A stretch of 64,000 bases of DNA from Cellulomonas sp. URHD0024. Its GTDB lineage: Bacteria > Actinomycetota > Actinomycetes > Actinomycetales > Cellulomonadaceae. The notes beneath the pieces are model-generated. The model was not told the DNA's origin. It made no database searches and saw nothing but the letters and a program-made list of their open reading frames with translations. The position numbers and the translations under genes were made by a program. The stretch spans positions 62,001-126,000 of the forward strand of contig NZ_AUEW01000011.1 of NCBI RefSeq assembly GCF_000426185.1, written 5' to 3'. Shown here one piece after another: positions 1-8,636 of the stretch; the stretch's first letter is position 1, and each line of letters begins with the position of its first letter.

Positions 1-28
1 CGACGTCGAGCGATCTCTGACCGGCCGC

Positions 29-34
29 TACCAT
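29..34 (+). promoter_or_regulatory. candidate -10 element upstream of sucC
   Basis: The hexamer TACCAT fits TANNNT and would place transcription start near base 41, giving a leader of about 58 bases that contains the sucC ribosome binding site. No convincing -35 is visible because the window starts just upstream. Confidence 0.3.
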
Positions 35-98
35 CGACGGGGGCGATTCGGGGCGTACCGAGGCCGTCGAGCGCCGGTGATGAGAGGACCCAGACCAG

Positions 99-1274
99 GT
101 GGACCTGTTCGAGTACCAGGCACGTGACATCTTCGAGAAGCACGGCGTCCCCGTGCTGGGTGGCGTCGTCGCCACGACCGCCGAGGAGGCCCGCGCCGGC
201 GCGGAGCAGCTTCTGGGCGGCCAGCCCGGTGTGGTCGTCGTCAAGGCGCAGGTCAAGGTGGGCGGCCGCGGCAAGGCAGGCGGCGTCAAGCTCGCGCGTT
301 CCGCGGACGAGGCTGCCGAGCAGGCCGACGCGATCCTGGGCATGGACATCAAGGGGCACACGGTCCATCGCGTGATGATCGCCGCGGGCGCCAAGATCGC
401 CACCGAGTTCTACTTCTCGCTCCTGCTGGACCGCGCGGAGCGCCGCTACCTCGCCATGTGCTCGGTCGAGGGCGGCATGGAGATCGAACAGCTCGCCGTC
501 GAGCGTCCCGAGGCGCTGGCCCGCGTGGCCGTCGACCCCCGCACCGGCATCGACCAGGCGAAGGCCGACGAGATCGTCGCGACCGCCGGCTTCGACGCTG
601 CGATCGCCCCGAAGGTCGCGGCCGTGCTGCAGACGCTGTGGACGGTCTACAAGTCCGAGGACGCCACGCTCGTCGAGGTGAACCCGCTGGTCCTCACGGA
701 GGACGGCGACGTCGTGGCGCTCGACGGCAAGGTCACGCTCGACGAGAACGCCGGCTTCCGGCACCCCGACCACGAGGCGCTCGAGGACACCGGCGAGACG
801 GACCCGCTCGAGACCCGCGCCAAGGCAGCCGACCTCAACTACGTCAAGCTCGACGGCGAGGTCGGGATCATCGGCAACGGTGCCGGGCTCGTCATGAGCA
901 CCCTGGACGTCGTGGCGTACGCCGGTGAGCGGCACGGCGGGGTCAAGCCGGCCAACTTCCTCGACATAGGCGGCGGCGCGAACGCGCAGATCATGGCGGC
1001 CGGTCTGGACATCATCCTGACGGACCCGCAGGTCAAGTCGGTGTTCGTGAACGTCTTCGGCGGGATCACTGCGTGCGACGAGGTCGCCAAGGGCATCGTC
1101 GCCGCGCTCGAGATCCTCGGCGACGAGGCGTCCAAGCCGCTCGTCGTGCGCCTCGACGGCAACAACGTGATCGAGGGTCGTCGGATCCTCGCCGAGGCCG
1201 GCCACCCGCTGGTCACGCTCGCAGAGACCATGGACGGCGGCGCCGACAAGGCAGCCGAGTTCGCCAACGCCTGA
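99..1274 (+). CDS. sucC: succinyl-CoA synthetase (ADP/GDP-forming), beta subunit
   Basis: Beta subunit of the TCA-cycle enzyme that converts succinyl-CoA to succinate with formation of a nucleoside triphosphate. The 391-residue protein has the usual length. It shows an N-terminal ATP-grasp domain starting [17 protein letters not shown], a glycine-rich [10 protein letters not shown] stretch near residue 52, and a C-terminal CoA-ligase domain with [12 protein letters not shown] near residue 262 and DIGGGAN soon after. The GTG start is chosen because a GAGAGG ribosome binding site lies 11 bases upstream and the family N-terminus begins there. sucD follows after 33 bases, so the two subunits are one operon. 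Confidence 0.97.
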   Translation: MDLFEYQARDIFEKHGVPVLGGVVATTAEEARAGAEQLLGGQPGVVVVKAQVKVGGRGKAGGVKLARSADEAAEQADAILGMDIKGHTVHRVMIAAGAKIATEFYFSLLLDRAERRYLAMCSVEGGMEIEQLAVERPEALARVAVDPRTGIDQAKADEIVATAGFDAAIAPKVAAVLQTLWTVYKSEDATLVEVNPLVLTEDGDVVALDGKVTLDENAGFRHPDHEALEDTGETDPLETRAKAADLNYVKLDGEVGIIGNGAGLVMSTLDVVAYAGERHGGVKPANFLDIGGGANAQIMAAGLDIILTDPQVKSVFVNVFGGITACDEVAKGIVAALEILGDEASKPLVVRLDGNNVIEGRRILAEAGHPLVTLAETMDGGADKAAEFANA

Positions 1275-1307
1275 CGCGCCTGAACTAGAGAGAAGCTGAC
1301 ACACACC

Positions 1308-2183
1308 ATGGCGATCTTCCTGACCGAGGCATCCAAGGTCATCGTCCAGGGCATGACGGGTGCCGAGGGCCAGAAGCACACCACCCGCATGCTCGCGTCC
1401 GGCACGTCCGTCGTCGGCGGCGTCAACCCGCGCAAGGCCGGCACGTCCGTCACCTTGGGTGACGTGGAGGTGCCCGTCTTCGGCACCGTCGCGGAGGCCG
1501 TCGCGACGACCGGCGCCGACGTCTCCGTGATCTTCGTGCCGCCCGCTCACACCAAGGCCGCGGTCGTCGAGGCGATCGAGGCCGGCGTGCCGCTCGTCGT
1601 CATCATCACCGAGGGCGTCCCTGTCGCCGACACCGCCGAGTTCTTCGCGCTGGCCCAGGAGAACGGCGTGCGACTCATCGGCCCCAACTGCCCGGGTCTG
1701 ATCAGCCCCGGAAAGTCGAACGTCGGCATCATCCCCGCGGACATCACGGGGCCCGGCCGCGTCGGCCTGGTCTCCAAGTCCGGCACGCTCACCTACCAGA
1801 TGATGTACGAGCTGCGGGACTTCGGGTTCTCGACCGCCATCGGCATCGGCGGCGACCCGATCATCGGCACCACGCACATCGACGCGCTCGCCGCGTTCGA
1901 GGCGGACCCCGAGACCGAGGTCATCGTGATGATCGGTGAGATCGGTGGCGACGCCGAGGAGCGGGCCGCCGCCTACATCAAGGAGCACGTGACCAAGCCG
2001 GTCGTCGGCTACGTCGCGGGCTTCACCGCCCCCGAGGGCAAGACGATGGGGCACGCCGGCGCCATCGTGAGCGGCTCGTCCGGCACCGCGCAGGCGAAGA
2101 AGGAGGCCCTCGAGGCGGCCGGCGTCAAGGTCGGCAAGACGCCGTCCGAGACCGCTGCGCTCGCGCGCGAGCTGCTCGCCTGA
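1308..2183 (+). CDS. sucD: succinyl-CoA synthetase, alpha subunit
   Basis: Alpha subunit partner of sucC; it carries the phosphohistidine and the CoA-binding Rossmann domain. The 291-residue protein has [11 protein letters not shown] at residues 15-25 (CoA-binding fold) and [13 protein letters not shown] near the C-terminus, whose histidine (about residue 249) is the phosphorylated one in this family. An AGAGAGAAG-type purine stretch sits 10-15 bases ahead of the ATG. A strong hairpin directly after the stop marks the end of the sucCD transcript. Confidence 0.97.
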   Translation: MAIFLTEASKVIVQGMTGAEGQKHTTRMLASGTSVVGGVNPRKAGTSVTLGDVEVPVFGTVAEAVATTGADVSVIFVPPAHTKAAVVEAIEAGVPLVVIITEGVPVADTAEFFALAQENGVRLIGPNCPGLISPGKSNVGIIPADITGPGRVGLVSKSGTLTYQMMYELRDFGFSTAIGIGGDPIIGTTHIDALAAFEADPETEVIVMIGEIGGDAEERAAAYIKEHVTKPVVGYVAGFTAPEGKTMGHAGAIVSGSSGTAQAKKEALEAAGVKVGKTPSETAALARELLA

Positions 2184-2190
2184 GCTTTCC

Positions 2191-2234
2191 GACGAGGAGG
2201 CGTCGACCCGGTCGGGTCGGCGCCTCTTCTCGTC
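2191..2234 (+). terminator. hairpin terminator after sucD
   Basis: Arms 2197-2210 and 2213-2226 pair over 14 bases (one T-G wobble), with a further GACGAG/CTCGTC outer pairing. The 3' side is T/C-rich rather than a pure T-run, as is common in GC-rich actinobacteria. Confidence 0.7.
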
Positions 2235-2289
2235 CGACGCGCCGGGCGAGGTACGCCCGAGCGGTGCGAACGGCAGCGACCATGGCACG

Positions 2290-3621
2290 GTGACTGTCAC
2301 CCGCAGCGTCCTCGACCGCACCCGCCCGCGGTCCTCGCGCACGCGGGGGCGGCGCCGACCGGACGGGACCGAGCAGTTCTTCACCAGTGCGCTCGACGGG
2401 GCGCCGCGCTGGGTCGCCGGGGTCCTCGCGGCCCTGCAGGCGGCGCTGCTGTCGTTCCTCGTGCTGGTGCTGCCGGCGGTCGCGGCGTACGTCGCCACGT
2501 CTGCCGACCCGTCCAACGACGGCGTCGGCTGGTACAGGTCGGTCGGGGTCGGGACGTCGATCTGGCTGCTCGGGCACGGCGTGCCCGTGGTCGTGGGGTC
2601 CGTGTCGATCACGATCGTGCCGCTCGGTGTGACGCTCCTCGCGCTGTTCACCTGCTACGCCTCGGCTCGTCGCTCGGGCCTGGCCACCTGGCCGGGCTTC
2701 GGTGCGGGTGTGGCTGCGTACGTGCTGGTGGCCGTCGGCGCTGCACTGCTCGTGCACGTCCACGGTCTGGGGCTGGTGCGCGCTGTCGTCGGGGGAGTGG
2801 TCGTGTCCGGCCTCGGCCTCGGATCCGGTCTGCTGGCCCGACCCGAGGCGCCGGCCTGGCGCGAGCTGACCCGACCCCTGTGGACCCGCGTCCCGCACCC
2901 GGTCCGGACCGGCTCCACCGGCGGTCTGTTCGCGCTCGCCCTGCTGGTCGTCGTGGCGGCGGCCGTCGCCACGCTCTGGGTCGTCGCCGGGCGGGCCACC
3001 ATCAGCGACGTCGTGCGCGGGCTCGGCATCGACGGGATCGGCGGCATCGTGCTGGCGTTCGCCGAGCTGGCCTTCGTGCCGAATCTCGTCGTCTGGGCCA
3101 CGGCGTGGCTCACCGGCGACGGGTTCTCCGTCGGGTCCGGCACGCTCTTCGCGCCGGACGCGGTGGTCGGTGGGCCGTTGCCGGCCGTCCCGCTGCTCGG
3201 CGCGCTCCCGACGCCCGACGTCGCAGGTCCGGCCACCAGCATCGTGCCCATCGTCCTCGTCGGCATCGGGGCGCTGACGGGCCTGTACGTGCACAACCGG
3301 TTGCGGGCCACGCGCTGGTGGCACGTGCTCGCGGCCTCCGGGACGGCTGCCCTCGTCCTCGGTGCGCTGCTGAGCATCCTCGTCGCGCTCGCGAGCGGCA
3401 GCGTCGGCCCGGGGCGCCTGGAACACGTCGGCGCGAACGCGCTCCTCGTCGGGCTCCTGGGGAGCGCCATGGTTCTGCTCGGTGCCGTGGTGGTCGCGGT
3501 GCCCGGCGACCCTCTCGTTCGTCACCAGGTCCGTCGGCTCGTCGCCCGGGCGTCACGGTCGGGGACTCACGACGCGCAGGAGCACGCGCGTGAGCACGAG
3601 GACGAGCACGCCCTCGACTGA
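2290..3621 (+). CDS. DUF6350 family multi-pass membrane protein
   Basis: Integral membrane protein of 443 residues with roughly ten hydrophobic segments between residues 35 and 400, and charged termini (Arg-rich N-terminus, Asp/Glu/His-rich C-terminus). It matches the DUF6350 family, which sits between sucCD and purN/purH in many actinobacteria; the molecular role is not established. The GTG start follows the sucD terminator by about 55 bases and lacks a clear ribosome binding site; a GACCAT hexamer six bases upstream would allow leaderless expression. The TGA stop is the first unit of the TGAGGC tandem repeat that separates it from the convergent gene. Confidence 0.85.
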   Translation: MTVTRSVLDRTRPRSSRTRGRRRPDGTEQFFTSALDGAPRWVAGVLAALQAALLSFLVLVLPAVAAYVATSADPSNDGVGWYRSVGVGTSIWLLGHGVPVVVGSVSITIVPLGVTLLALFTCYASARRSGLATWPGFGAGVAAYVLVAVGAALLVHVHGLGLVRAVVGGVVVSGLGLGSGLLARPEAPAWRELTRPLWTRVPHPVRTGSTGGLFALALLVVVAAAVATLWVVAGRATISDVVRGLGIDGIGGIVLAFAELAFVPNLVVWATAWLTGDGFSVGSGTLFAPDAVVGGPLPAVPLLGALPTPDVAGPATSIVPIVLVGIGALTGLYVHNRLRATRWWHVLAASGTAALVLGALLSILVALASGSVGPGRLEHVGANALLVGLLGSAMVLLGAVVVAVPGDPLVRHQVRRLVARASRSGTHDAQEHAREHEDEHALD

Positions 3622-3672
3622 GGCTGAGGCTGAGGCTGAGGCTGAGGCTGAGGCTCAGGCTCAGGCTCAGGA
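3619..3672. repeat. hexanucleotide tandem repeat spanning two convergent stop codons
   Basis: Nine 6-base units: six TGAGGC, then two TCAGGC, then TCAGGA. The first unit supplies the TGA stop of the plus-strand DUF6350 gene; the last supplies the TGA (TCA on plus) stop of the minus-strand gene ending at 3667. A short CAGGCTCA (3662-3669) can pair with TGAGCCTG (3681-3688), but this is not a convincing terminator. Confidence 0.95.
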
Positions 3673-4230
3673 ACGCTTTTTGAGCCTGTCGCGCAGCTCG
3701 TTGAACGAGTTCTTCTCGTACTCGGCCTGACACGCCGTCTTCGCCGTCACGGTGAGCGCACCGTCACGACACGCCTGCCGGTCCAGCTCGGCGCGCAGGG
3801 CGAGCAGCGGAAACGCCGTCGCCATCGACCACAGCGACGCGATCACGAGGCCCGCGACGAGCATCGCCGGCAGGCCCCCGCGGACGTGCGCCCGACCGGC
3901 GACGACGAGCGCCCAGAGCCCGACGCCGATCGCCGCCAGCCCCACGACGGAGGCAACGAGGGAGTACGGCAGCCGCATGACGCTGACCAGCACGGAGGTG
4001 AGCACAGCCAGCGCGAAGTACCGGGCGAGGCGGCTTGCGCGCGCGGCACCCGCGGGATCGGTCGGCACAGGTGCGGGTACGGGTCGGGGCAGCGGGCCCG
4101 GCGCGTTCTGCTGCCATGCAGGCGGGTACTGCGGGTGCGGCTGCTGCTGCAGGTCCTGCCCGGGCGGGTCCGTCTGGTCGCCCGCGGGCTGGTGGGGGCG
4201 GTCCTCGGGGGGCCCGTACGGATTGCTCAC
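3667..4230 (-). CDS. small proline-rich-head membrane protein, function unknown
   Basis: Protein of 187 residues: the first 60 or so are Pro/Gln-rich and hydrophilic (SNPYGPPEDRPHQP start), followed by three hydrophobic segments around residues 70-135 and a charged C-terminal tail ending DRLKKRS with two cysteines before it. This head-plus-three-helices layout is common in actinobacterial membrane proteins of unknown role; I do not recognise a specific family. The GTG start is chosen because coding character begins there; upstream codons are unrelated. GAGAAT lies six bases before the start, so it may be leaderless. It is divergent from the purN leader and convergent with the DUF6350 gene. 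Confidence 0.7.
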   Translation of the reverse strand: MSNPYGPPEDRPHQPAGDQTDPPGQDLQQQPHPQYPPAWQQNAPGPLPRPVPAPVPTDPAGAARASRLARYFALAVLTSVLVSVMRLPYSLVASVVGLAAIGVGLWALVVAGRAHVRGGLPAMLVAGLVIASLWSMATAFPLLALRAELDRQACRDGALTVTAKTACQAEYEKNSFNELRDRLKKRS

Positions 4231-4314
4231 GCCTGCATTCTCGCCCACGAACACAAGCACGCGGACCGGGCTCCACGGCCGCGGCGGTCGCCGGGACGCT
4301 CCGGCTCGCACCGG

Positions 4315-4320
4315 TAGGGT
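4315..4320 (+). promoter_or_regulatory. -10 element TAGGGT ahead of purN leader ORF
   Basis: TAGGGT is followed by exactly six bases and then GTG at 4327, so transcription would start at or next to that GTG. There is no -10-like sequence closer to purN itself. Confidence 0.5.
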
Positions 4321-4326
4321 CGGCCC

Positions 4327-4395
4327 GTGAGTCAGCCCCAGCCTTGCGCGCACCCCGGTCCCGGTCGGCTCGTCGAGGCGGCGGTCGCGCAGTGA
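4327..4395 (+). CDS. 22-codon leaderless upstream ORF overlapping purN
   Basis: Reads from GTG 4327 to TGA 4393-4395 and encodes 22 residues beginning SQPQPCAHPGPG after the start. The stop overlaps the purN GTG (bases 4392-4394) in a GTGA arrangement typical of translational coupling. purN has no Shine-Dalgarno sequence of its own in the 15 bases before its start, so ribosomes finishing this ORF could re-initiate on purN. Proline- and glycine-rich codons could allow a stalling response, but that is conjecture. The peptide resembles nothing I know. Chance is possible because short ORFs are common; the -10 placement and exact overlap are what favour it. Confidence 0.45.
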   Translation: MSQPQPCAHPGPGRLVEAAVAQ

Positions 4396-5039
4396 GCACC
4401 CTGGGTCAGCGTCCTTCCCCGTCCACCCGCGGCTCCGGTCGGCTCGTCGTGATGGTGTCCGGCACGGGTTCCAACCTCGCGGCCCTGATCGCCGCGCACG
4501 AGGACCCCGCCTACGGTGCACGGGTCGTGGCGGTCGTCGCGGACCGGCGGGGCATCCGCGCCCTGGACATCGCGGCCGAGGCGGGCATCCCGACCGCGGT
4601 CGTCTCGGTCGAGGACTTCGACGACCGGCGCCTGTGGGACGCGGCGATCGCCGAGACGGTAGCCGTGTTCAAGCCCGACCTCGTCGTGCTCGCCGGGTTC
4701 ATGAAGCTCCTCGGCGCCACGTTCCTGGAGCGGTTCGGTGGGCGGATCATCAACACGCACCCGGCCCTGCTGCCGGCCTTCCCCGGCGCGCACGGCGTGC
4801 GGGACGCGCTGCGGTACGGCGCCAAGGTGACGGGCTGCACCGTGATGGTGGTCGACGAGGGCATCGACACGGGTCCGATCCTCGCGCAGGCGGCCGTCAC
4901 CGTGGAGCCGGACGACGACGAGGCGACGCTGCACGAGCGGATCAAGGTCGTCGAACGGTCGCTCCTGGTGGAGTGGGTGGGCCGCATCGCGCGCGACGGT
5001 CTGCGGGTCGAGGGCCGCCACGCCGAGGCGGGCCGCTAG
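4392..5039 (+). CDS. purN: phosphoribosylglycinamide formyltransferase (GAR transformylase)
   Basis: Third step of de novo purine synthesis: transfers formyl from 10-formyl-THF to GAR. The 215-residue protein has the formyltransferase fold with [11 protein letters not shown] near residue 21, the catalytic [11 protein letters not shown] (Asn and His) around residue 118, and [12 protein letters not shown] (catalytic Asp) around residue 153. GTG 4392 is the only start that keeps the first beta strand (RLVVMVSG) with a short head; the open frame runs further upstream but without family similarity. It is followed by a ZTP riboswitch and purH, so transcription is probably separate from or modulated before purH. 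Confidence 0.95.
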   Translation: MSTLGQRPSPSTRGSGRLVVMVSGTGSNLAALIAAHEDPAYGARVVAVVADRRGIRALDIAAEAGIPTAVVSVEDFDDRRLWDAAIAETVAVFKPDLVVLAGFMKLLGATFLERFGGRIINTHPALLPAFPGAHGVRDALRYGAKVTGCTVMVVDEGIDTGPILAQAAVTVEPDDDEATLHERIKVVERSLLVEWVGRIARDGLRVEGRHAEAGR

Positions 5040-5042
5040 ACT
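5037..5042 (+). promoter_or_regulatory. candidate -10 for the purH riboswitch transcript
   Basis: TAGACT overlaps the purN TAG stop. Its distance to the conserved GACTGG of the riboswitch (19 bases) nearly equals that of TACTCT to GACTGG in the glyA leader (18 bases), supporting it as a promoter. Confidence 0.4.
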
Positions 5043-5050
5043 CGACCCCG

Positions 5051-5127
5051 GTCGTGACTGGCGCAGGTGGGTTCAACCACCGGGAAGCGGCCGCATCGCC
5101 CCCGCCACGCACCGCCCGCCTGGGTGC
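5051..5127 (+). promoter_or_regulatory. ZTP (pfl) riboswitch in purH leader
   Basis: Contains the conserved parts of the ZTP/ZMP-sensing pfl RNA in order: GTGACTGGCG at 5054-5063, a GGTGG...CCACC hairpin (5067-5080), CGGGAAGCG after it, and CCGCCTGGG at 5116-5124. This class senses the purine intermediate ZMP/ZTP and raises expression of one-carbon and purine genes; purH consumes ZMP directly. The aptamer ends just before the purH ribosome binding site, with no T-run, so control of translation initiation is likelier than termination. Confidence 0.9.
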
Positions 5128-5166
5128 ATGGGTCCGCTGTTCCGACCCATCTCTCCGGGAGCTGCC

Positions 5167-6744
5167 GTGTCTTCGACCCTTCGGCCTGTGCGCCGTGCCC
5201 TCGTCTCCGTCTACGACAAGACGGGCCTGACCGCCCTGGCCGGCGCGCTGCACGCCGCGGGCGTCGAGATCGTCTCCACCGGTTCCACCGCCGCGACGAT
5301 CGCCGCAACGGGTGTGCCCGTCACCCGCGTCGAGGACCTCACCGGATTTCCCGAGTGCCTCGACGGCCGGGTCAAGACGCTGCACCCGCGCGTGCACGCC
5401 GGCGTGCTGGCGGACACGCGGCTCCCCGAGCACCTGCACCAGCTCGAGGAGCTGGGCATCGCGCCGTTCGAGCTGGTCGTCGTGAACCTGTACCCGTTCA
5501 CCGCGACCGTCGCCTCCGGCGCTTCTCCCGACGAGTGCGTCGAGCAGATCGACATCGGCGGCCCGTCCATGGTGCGTGCCGCCGCGAAGAACCACCCCAG
5601 CGTGGCCGTCGTGGTCGATCCTGCTCGTTACGACGAGGTCGTCGCAGCCGTGGACGCGGGTGGGTTCACGCTGGAGGCCCGCCGACTGCTCGCCGCCGAC
5701 GCGTTCGCGCACACCGCCGCCTACGACACCGCGGTGGCGTCCTGGTTCGCCGGCTCCTACGCGCCCGACGACGACAGCGGCTTCCCGACGTTCGCGGGGT
5801 CGACGTACGAGCGTGGCGAGGTGCTGCGCTACGGCGAGAACCCGCACCAGCAGGCCGCTCTGTACCTCACGCCCGACGGCGCGGCCGGACGCGGGCTCGC
5901 CGGCGGCGAGCAGCTCCACGGCAAGGCGATGAGCTACAACAACTACGTCGACGCCGACGCCGCCTGGCGTGCCGCGCACGACCACGACGCGCCGACCGTC
6001 GCGATCATCAAGCACGCCAACCCGTGCGGCATCGCGGTCGGCGCCGACGTCGCCGACGCCCACGCGAAGGCGCACGCCTGCGACCCGGTGTCCGCGTTCG
6101 GGGGCGTCATCGCGACCAACCGCACGCTCACCGCAGCGGCGGCCGAGCAGATCGCACCGGTGTTCACCGAGGTCGTCGTCGCCCCGGACTTCGAGCCCGA
6201 GGCGGTCGAGATCCTCAGCCGGAAGAAGAACATCCGCCTGCTGAAGGTCACCGGCCTGGACGCCCAGCGCATCGAGCAGCGTTCGGTCACCGGTGGCCTG
6301 CTGGTGCAGCAGCTCGACCGGATCGACGCCGCGGGCGACGACCCGGCGACCTGGACGCTCGCCGCGGGGTCAGCGGCCGACGAGGCGACGCTCACGGACC
6401 TCGTCTTCGCGTGGCGGGCCGTCCGGGCCGTGAAGTCGAACGCCATCCTGCTCGCGAACGACGGCGCGTCGGTCGGGGTCGGTATGGGACAGGTCAACCG
6501 GGTCGACTCGTGCGCGCTCGCCGTGACCCGGGCGAACACCGGTGACGTCCAGCGGGCCCGCGGGGCGGTCGCAGCCTCCGACGCGTTCTTCCCGTTCGCC
6601 GACGGCGCCCAGGTGCTCATCGACGCCGGCGTGCGGGCGATCGTCCAGCCGGGAGGCTCCGTGCGCGACGAGGAGGTCGTCGCAGCGGCGCAGGCCGCAG
6701 GCGTGACGCTCTACCTCACGGGTACCCGGCACTTCGCGCACTGA
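5167..6744 (+). CDS. purH: bifunctional AICAR formyltransferase / IMP cyclohydrolase
   Basis: Performs the last two steps of IMP synthesis: formylation of AICAR (ZMP) with 10-formyl-THF and ring closure. The 525-residue protein has an MGS-like cyclohydrolase domain at the N-terminus ([13 protein letters not shown], residues 8-20; STGSTAATI) and the formyltransferase domain with [14 protein letters not shown] and [13 protein letters not shown] (Lys-His catalytic pair). GTG 5167 is chosen because a CCGGGAG ribosome binding site lies just upstream; the earlier in-frame ATG at 5128 lies at the 3' edge of the riboswitch and would add a non-homologous head. Confidence 0.96.
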   Translation: MSSTLRPVRRALVSVYDKTGLTALAGALHAAGVEIVSTGSTAATIAATGVPVTRVEDLTGFPECLDGRVKTLHPRVHAGVLADTRLPEHLHQLEELGIAPFELVVVNLYPFTATVASGASPDECVEQIDIGGPSMVRAAAKNHPSVAVVVDPARYDEVVAAVDAGGFTLEARRLLAADAFAHTAAYDTAVASWFAGSYAPDDDSGFPTFAGSTYERGEVLRYGENPHQQAALYLTPDGAAGRGLAGGEQLHGKAMSYNNYVDADAAWRAAHDHDAPTVAIIKHANPCGIAVGADVADAHAKAHACDPVSAFGGVIATNRTLTAAAAEQIAPVFTEVVVAPDFEPEAVEILSRKKNIRLLKVTGLDAQRIEQRSVTGGLLVQQLDRIDAAGDDPATWTLAAGSAADEATLTDLVFAWRAVRAVKSNAILLANDGASVGVGMGQVNRVDSCALAVTRANTGDVQRARGAVAASDAFFPFADGAQVLIDAGVRAIVQPGGSVRDEEVVAAAQAAGVTLYLTGTRHFAH

Positions 6745-6747
6745 CGC

Positions 6748-8001
6748 CTAGCGTGCCGCGTCCCGCAGGGGGACGGAGGGGTCGCGCACGCGCGCCCGGT
6801 CGAGAGAGGGCAGCCCGGCGGCGGTGAACAGCCGCCGGGCAGCCCCGACGTCGTGCGGGCGGTCGACGGTGAAGATCGCGCTGGCCTGGTCGGTCCCGGG
6901 CCGGAACCACAGTGCACCCCAGCCGTCCGAGCCTGCGGGGTCACCGCGCACGACGACCTCGTCGTCGACATGGCGCACACCGAACAGCGCGAGCTCGTGG
7001 CCCAGCTGCGTCGAGAAGACGTAGGGCGCCGGGTCGACGACGGCCTCGCCCGAACCGAGCAGGTCCGCGACCAGATCGGTCGGCCCGCGCAGGGCGCCGT
7101 CCCAGTGACCGCCCGGCACCCAGCCGTGCCGCGGCGATCTGCGCAGGGCGACGTCCCCGACCGCGCGGACGCTCCTGGGCGCGCCGATGACCACGTGGTG
7201 CTCGTCGACACGCAGCGACCCGTCCGGCTCCTGGGGGAGCGCCGCGCCGAGCCAGGCGGTGGTGGGTCGGGCGCCGATCGCGGCGAGCACGACGTCCGCC
7301 TGGACCAGGGTGCCGTCGGCCAGAGCGACGCCGTTGCCGCCTAGCTCGACGACGTGCGCACCCCGGCGCAGGCGCACGCCGGCCGACGCGTACCAGGGTG
7401 CGGTCAGGGCCCCGACCACCGGCCCGAGTGCCGCACCGAGCGGGTCCCCGGTCGCTTCCAGGACGGTCACGTCGACGCCTGCGGCCGAGGCGACGGTGGC
7501 GACCTCCGCGCCGATCCACCCTGCCCCGATGATGACGAGCCGGGCGCCGGGCACGAGTGCTGCACGCAGCACCGCCGCGTCCGCCGCGGTGTGCAGGGTC
7601 AGCGCCGCCTCCCAGCCGGGTGGGCGGACGGCGTGAGCGCCGGTCGCCACGACGACGACGTCGGCCGTGCGGACCCCGTCGCCGGTGTGCACGTCCACCC
7701 CGGAACGGGTGAGGGTGAGGCCGTGCGCGGGGGTCCCCAGCCGGACCTCGTCGGCGAGCGCGGGCAGGTCGGCGCCGATCTCGTCGCGCAACCAGGTGGG
7801 CTCGGGCCGGTCCAGGAGGTGCTTGGACAGGGGCGGCCGGTCGTAGGGTGCCAGCGGTTCGGCGCCCAGCACCTCGATCCGTCCGTCGAACCCCCGTTCC
7901 CGCAGCTCGGCGACCGTGCGGGTGGCCGCGAGCCCAGCTCCGACGACCAGCAACGTGCGCACGACGCGCGCGAGGCGGGTCGTGGATTCCTGGTCGCTCA
8001 C
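6748..8001 (-). CDS. FAD-dependent ferredoxin/rubredoxin reductase-like oxidoreductase
   Basis: Class-I pyridine nucleotide-disulphide fold reductase of 417 residues that likely transfers electrons from NAD(P)H to a ferredoxin or rubredoxin, perhaps for a P450 or dioxygenase; no such partner is next to it. It shows the FAD motif VVGAGLAATRTVAELRERG (residues 14-32), the PYDRPPLSKHLL signature of the group, an NAD(P) motif IIGAGWIGAEVA, the second FAD motif RAVGDVA near residue 285, and a reductase C-terminal domain. GTG 8001 is preferred because TACCGT lies exactly six bases upstream; an ATG 11 codons further up lacks support. It converges with purH across only a few bases. Confidence 0.85.
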   Translation of the reverse strand: MSDQESTTRLARVVRTLLVVGAGLAATRTVAELRERGFDGRIEVLGAEPLAPYDRPPLSKHLLDRPEPTWLRDEIGADLPALADEVRLGTPAHGLTLTRSGVDVHTGDGVRTADVVVVATGAHAVRPPGWEAALTLHTAADAAVLRAALVPGARLVIIGAGWIGAEVATVASAAGVDVTVLEATGDPLGAALGPVVGALTAPWYASAGVRLRRGAHVVELGGNGVALADGTLVQADVVLAAIGARPTTAWLGAALPQEPDGSLRVDEHHVVIGAPRSVRAVGDVALRRSPRHGWVPGGHWDGALRGPTDLVADLLGSGEAVVDPAPYVFSTQLGHELALFGVRHVDDEVVVRGDPAGSDGWGALWFRPGTDQASAIFTVDRPHDVGAARRLFTAAGLPSLDRARVRDPSVPLRDAAR

Positions 8002-8007
8002 CCGGCA

Positions 8008-8013
8008 ACGGTA
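8008..8013 (-). promoter_or_regulatory. leaderless -10 TACCGT for the FAD reductase
   Basis: Minus-strand TACCGT followed by TGCCGG and then the GTG at 8001. The divergent DUF3017 gene starts 36 bases away, so the two share this short control region. Confidence 0.5.
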
Positions 8014-8036
8014 GTCTCCGGACGGGAGGCACATCG

Positions 8037-8555
8037 ATGGTGCACGAGCGGACGAGCAGTGCTGCTGGGCTTCGCCCTGCGGGTCCGCAGCGTGCCACGA
8101 CCCCGAAGCCGGAGCCGGTGGCCGAGCTGGCACCTCAGGCCGAGCCGGTGACCGAGCTCGCACCTGCGCCCGAGCCGGTGACCGAGCTCGCACCTGCGCC
8201 CGAGCCGGTGACCGAGCCGCCCATGAGCACCGGGCCGATCCCGGTCGAGGAGGCGCCCCTGGACCCGCGCGCCATAGCCCGTGCGTCGTTGGCAGCCGGG
8301 CGCAACGCCTCGCTGTGGTGGGTGAGCGCGGGGATCGGCGCGGCGATCCTGGTGTCGCTCGTCGTGGGTACGCAGGCAGGCGCGTTCGTGCTCGCCGGGG
8401 TCGTCGCCGCCTGCGGCGTCGTGCGGCTGGTGGTGTCCGCCCCCGGCCCGGTGGCACTGTCCGTCCGTGCCCGGTCGATCGACGTCACGGTGCTGTTCAC
8501 CCTCGCCGTCGGTCTCGCGTTCTTCGCCGCGTTGCTGCCCGACGGTTGGTTCTGA
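8037..8555 (+). CDS. DUF3017 family membrane protein with repeat-containing head
   Basis: The 172-residue protein has a cytosolic Pro/Glu/Ala-rich head (residues 1-85) and three hydrophobic segments (about 95-165) of the DUF3017 type. The head contains the ten-residue unit EPVTELAPAP repeated about 3.5 times. Function of DUF3017 is not known. The ATG has a GGGAGG ribosome binding site eight bases upstream. It is divergent from the FAD reductase and ends at a strong hairpin shared with the convergent aquaporin gene. In many relatives DUF3017 lies by folD and mdh; here it is a few genes away from both. Confidence 0.75.
   Translation: MVHERTSSAAGLRPAGPQRATTPKPEPVAELAPQAEPVTELAPAPEPVTELAPAPEPVTEPPMSTGPIPVEEAPLDPRAIARASLAAGRNASLWWVSAGIGAAILVSLVVGTQAGAFVLAGVVAACGVVRLVVSAPGPVALSVRARSIDVTVLFTLAVGLAFFAALLPDGWF
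8111..8218 (+). repeat. 30-base in-frame tandem repeat in the DUF3017 gene
   Basis: About 3.6 copies of a 30-base unit. Copies at 8141-8170 and 8171-8200 are identical, the first copy (8111-8140) has a few changes, the last is partial. Each encodes EPVTELAPAP or a variant. Identical adjacent copies suggest recent slippage and possible copy-number variation. Confidence 0.95.
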
Positions 8556-8586
8556 GCGCCGACCGGGCGCACGTTCGGTGGAACCA

Positions 8587-8620
8587 CGAGAGCCCGGGAC
8601 CTCACGGTCCCGGGCTCTCG
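8587..8620. terminator. bidirectional hairpin between DUF3017 and aquaporin genes
   Basis: Perfect 15-base arms (8587-8601 and 8606-8620) with a four-base loop. Located between two convergent genes, so it can serve both. Confidence 0.9.
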
Positions 8621-8636
8621 TCGTGGAACGAGCAGG

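Noticed and set aside
3662-3688. Possible terminator CAGGCTCA...TGAGCCTG at the hexamer array
   Set aside because: Only eight base pairs, lies partly in the minus-strand coding end, and T residues are in the loop, not after the stem.
5128-5166. Upstream in-frame ATG for purH
   Set aside because: It abuts the last conserved riboswitch block, has no ribosome binding site, and adds residues not found in the family.
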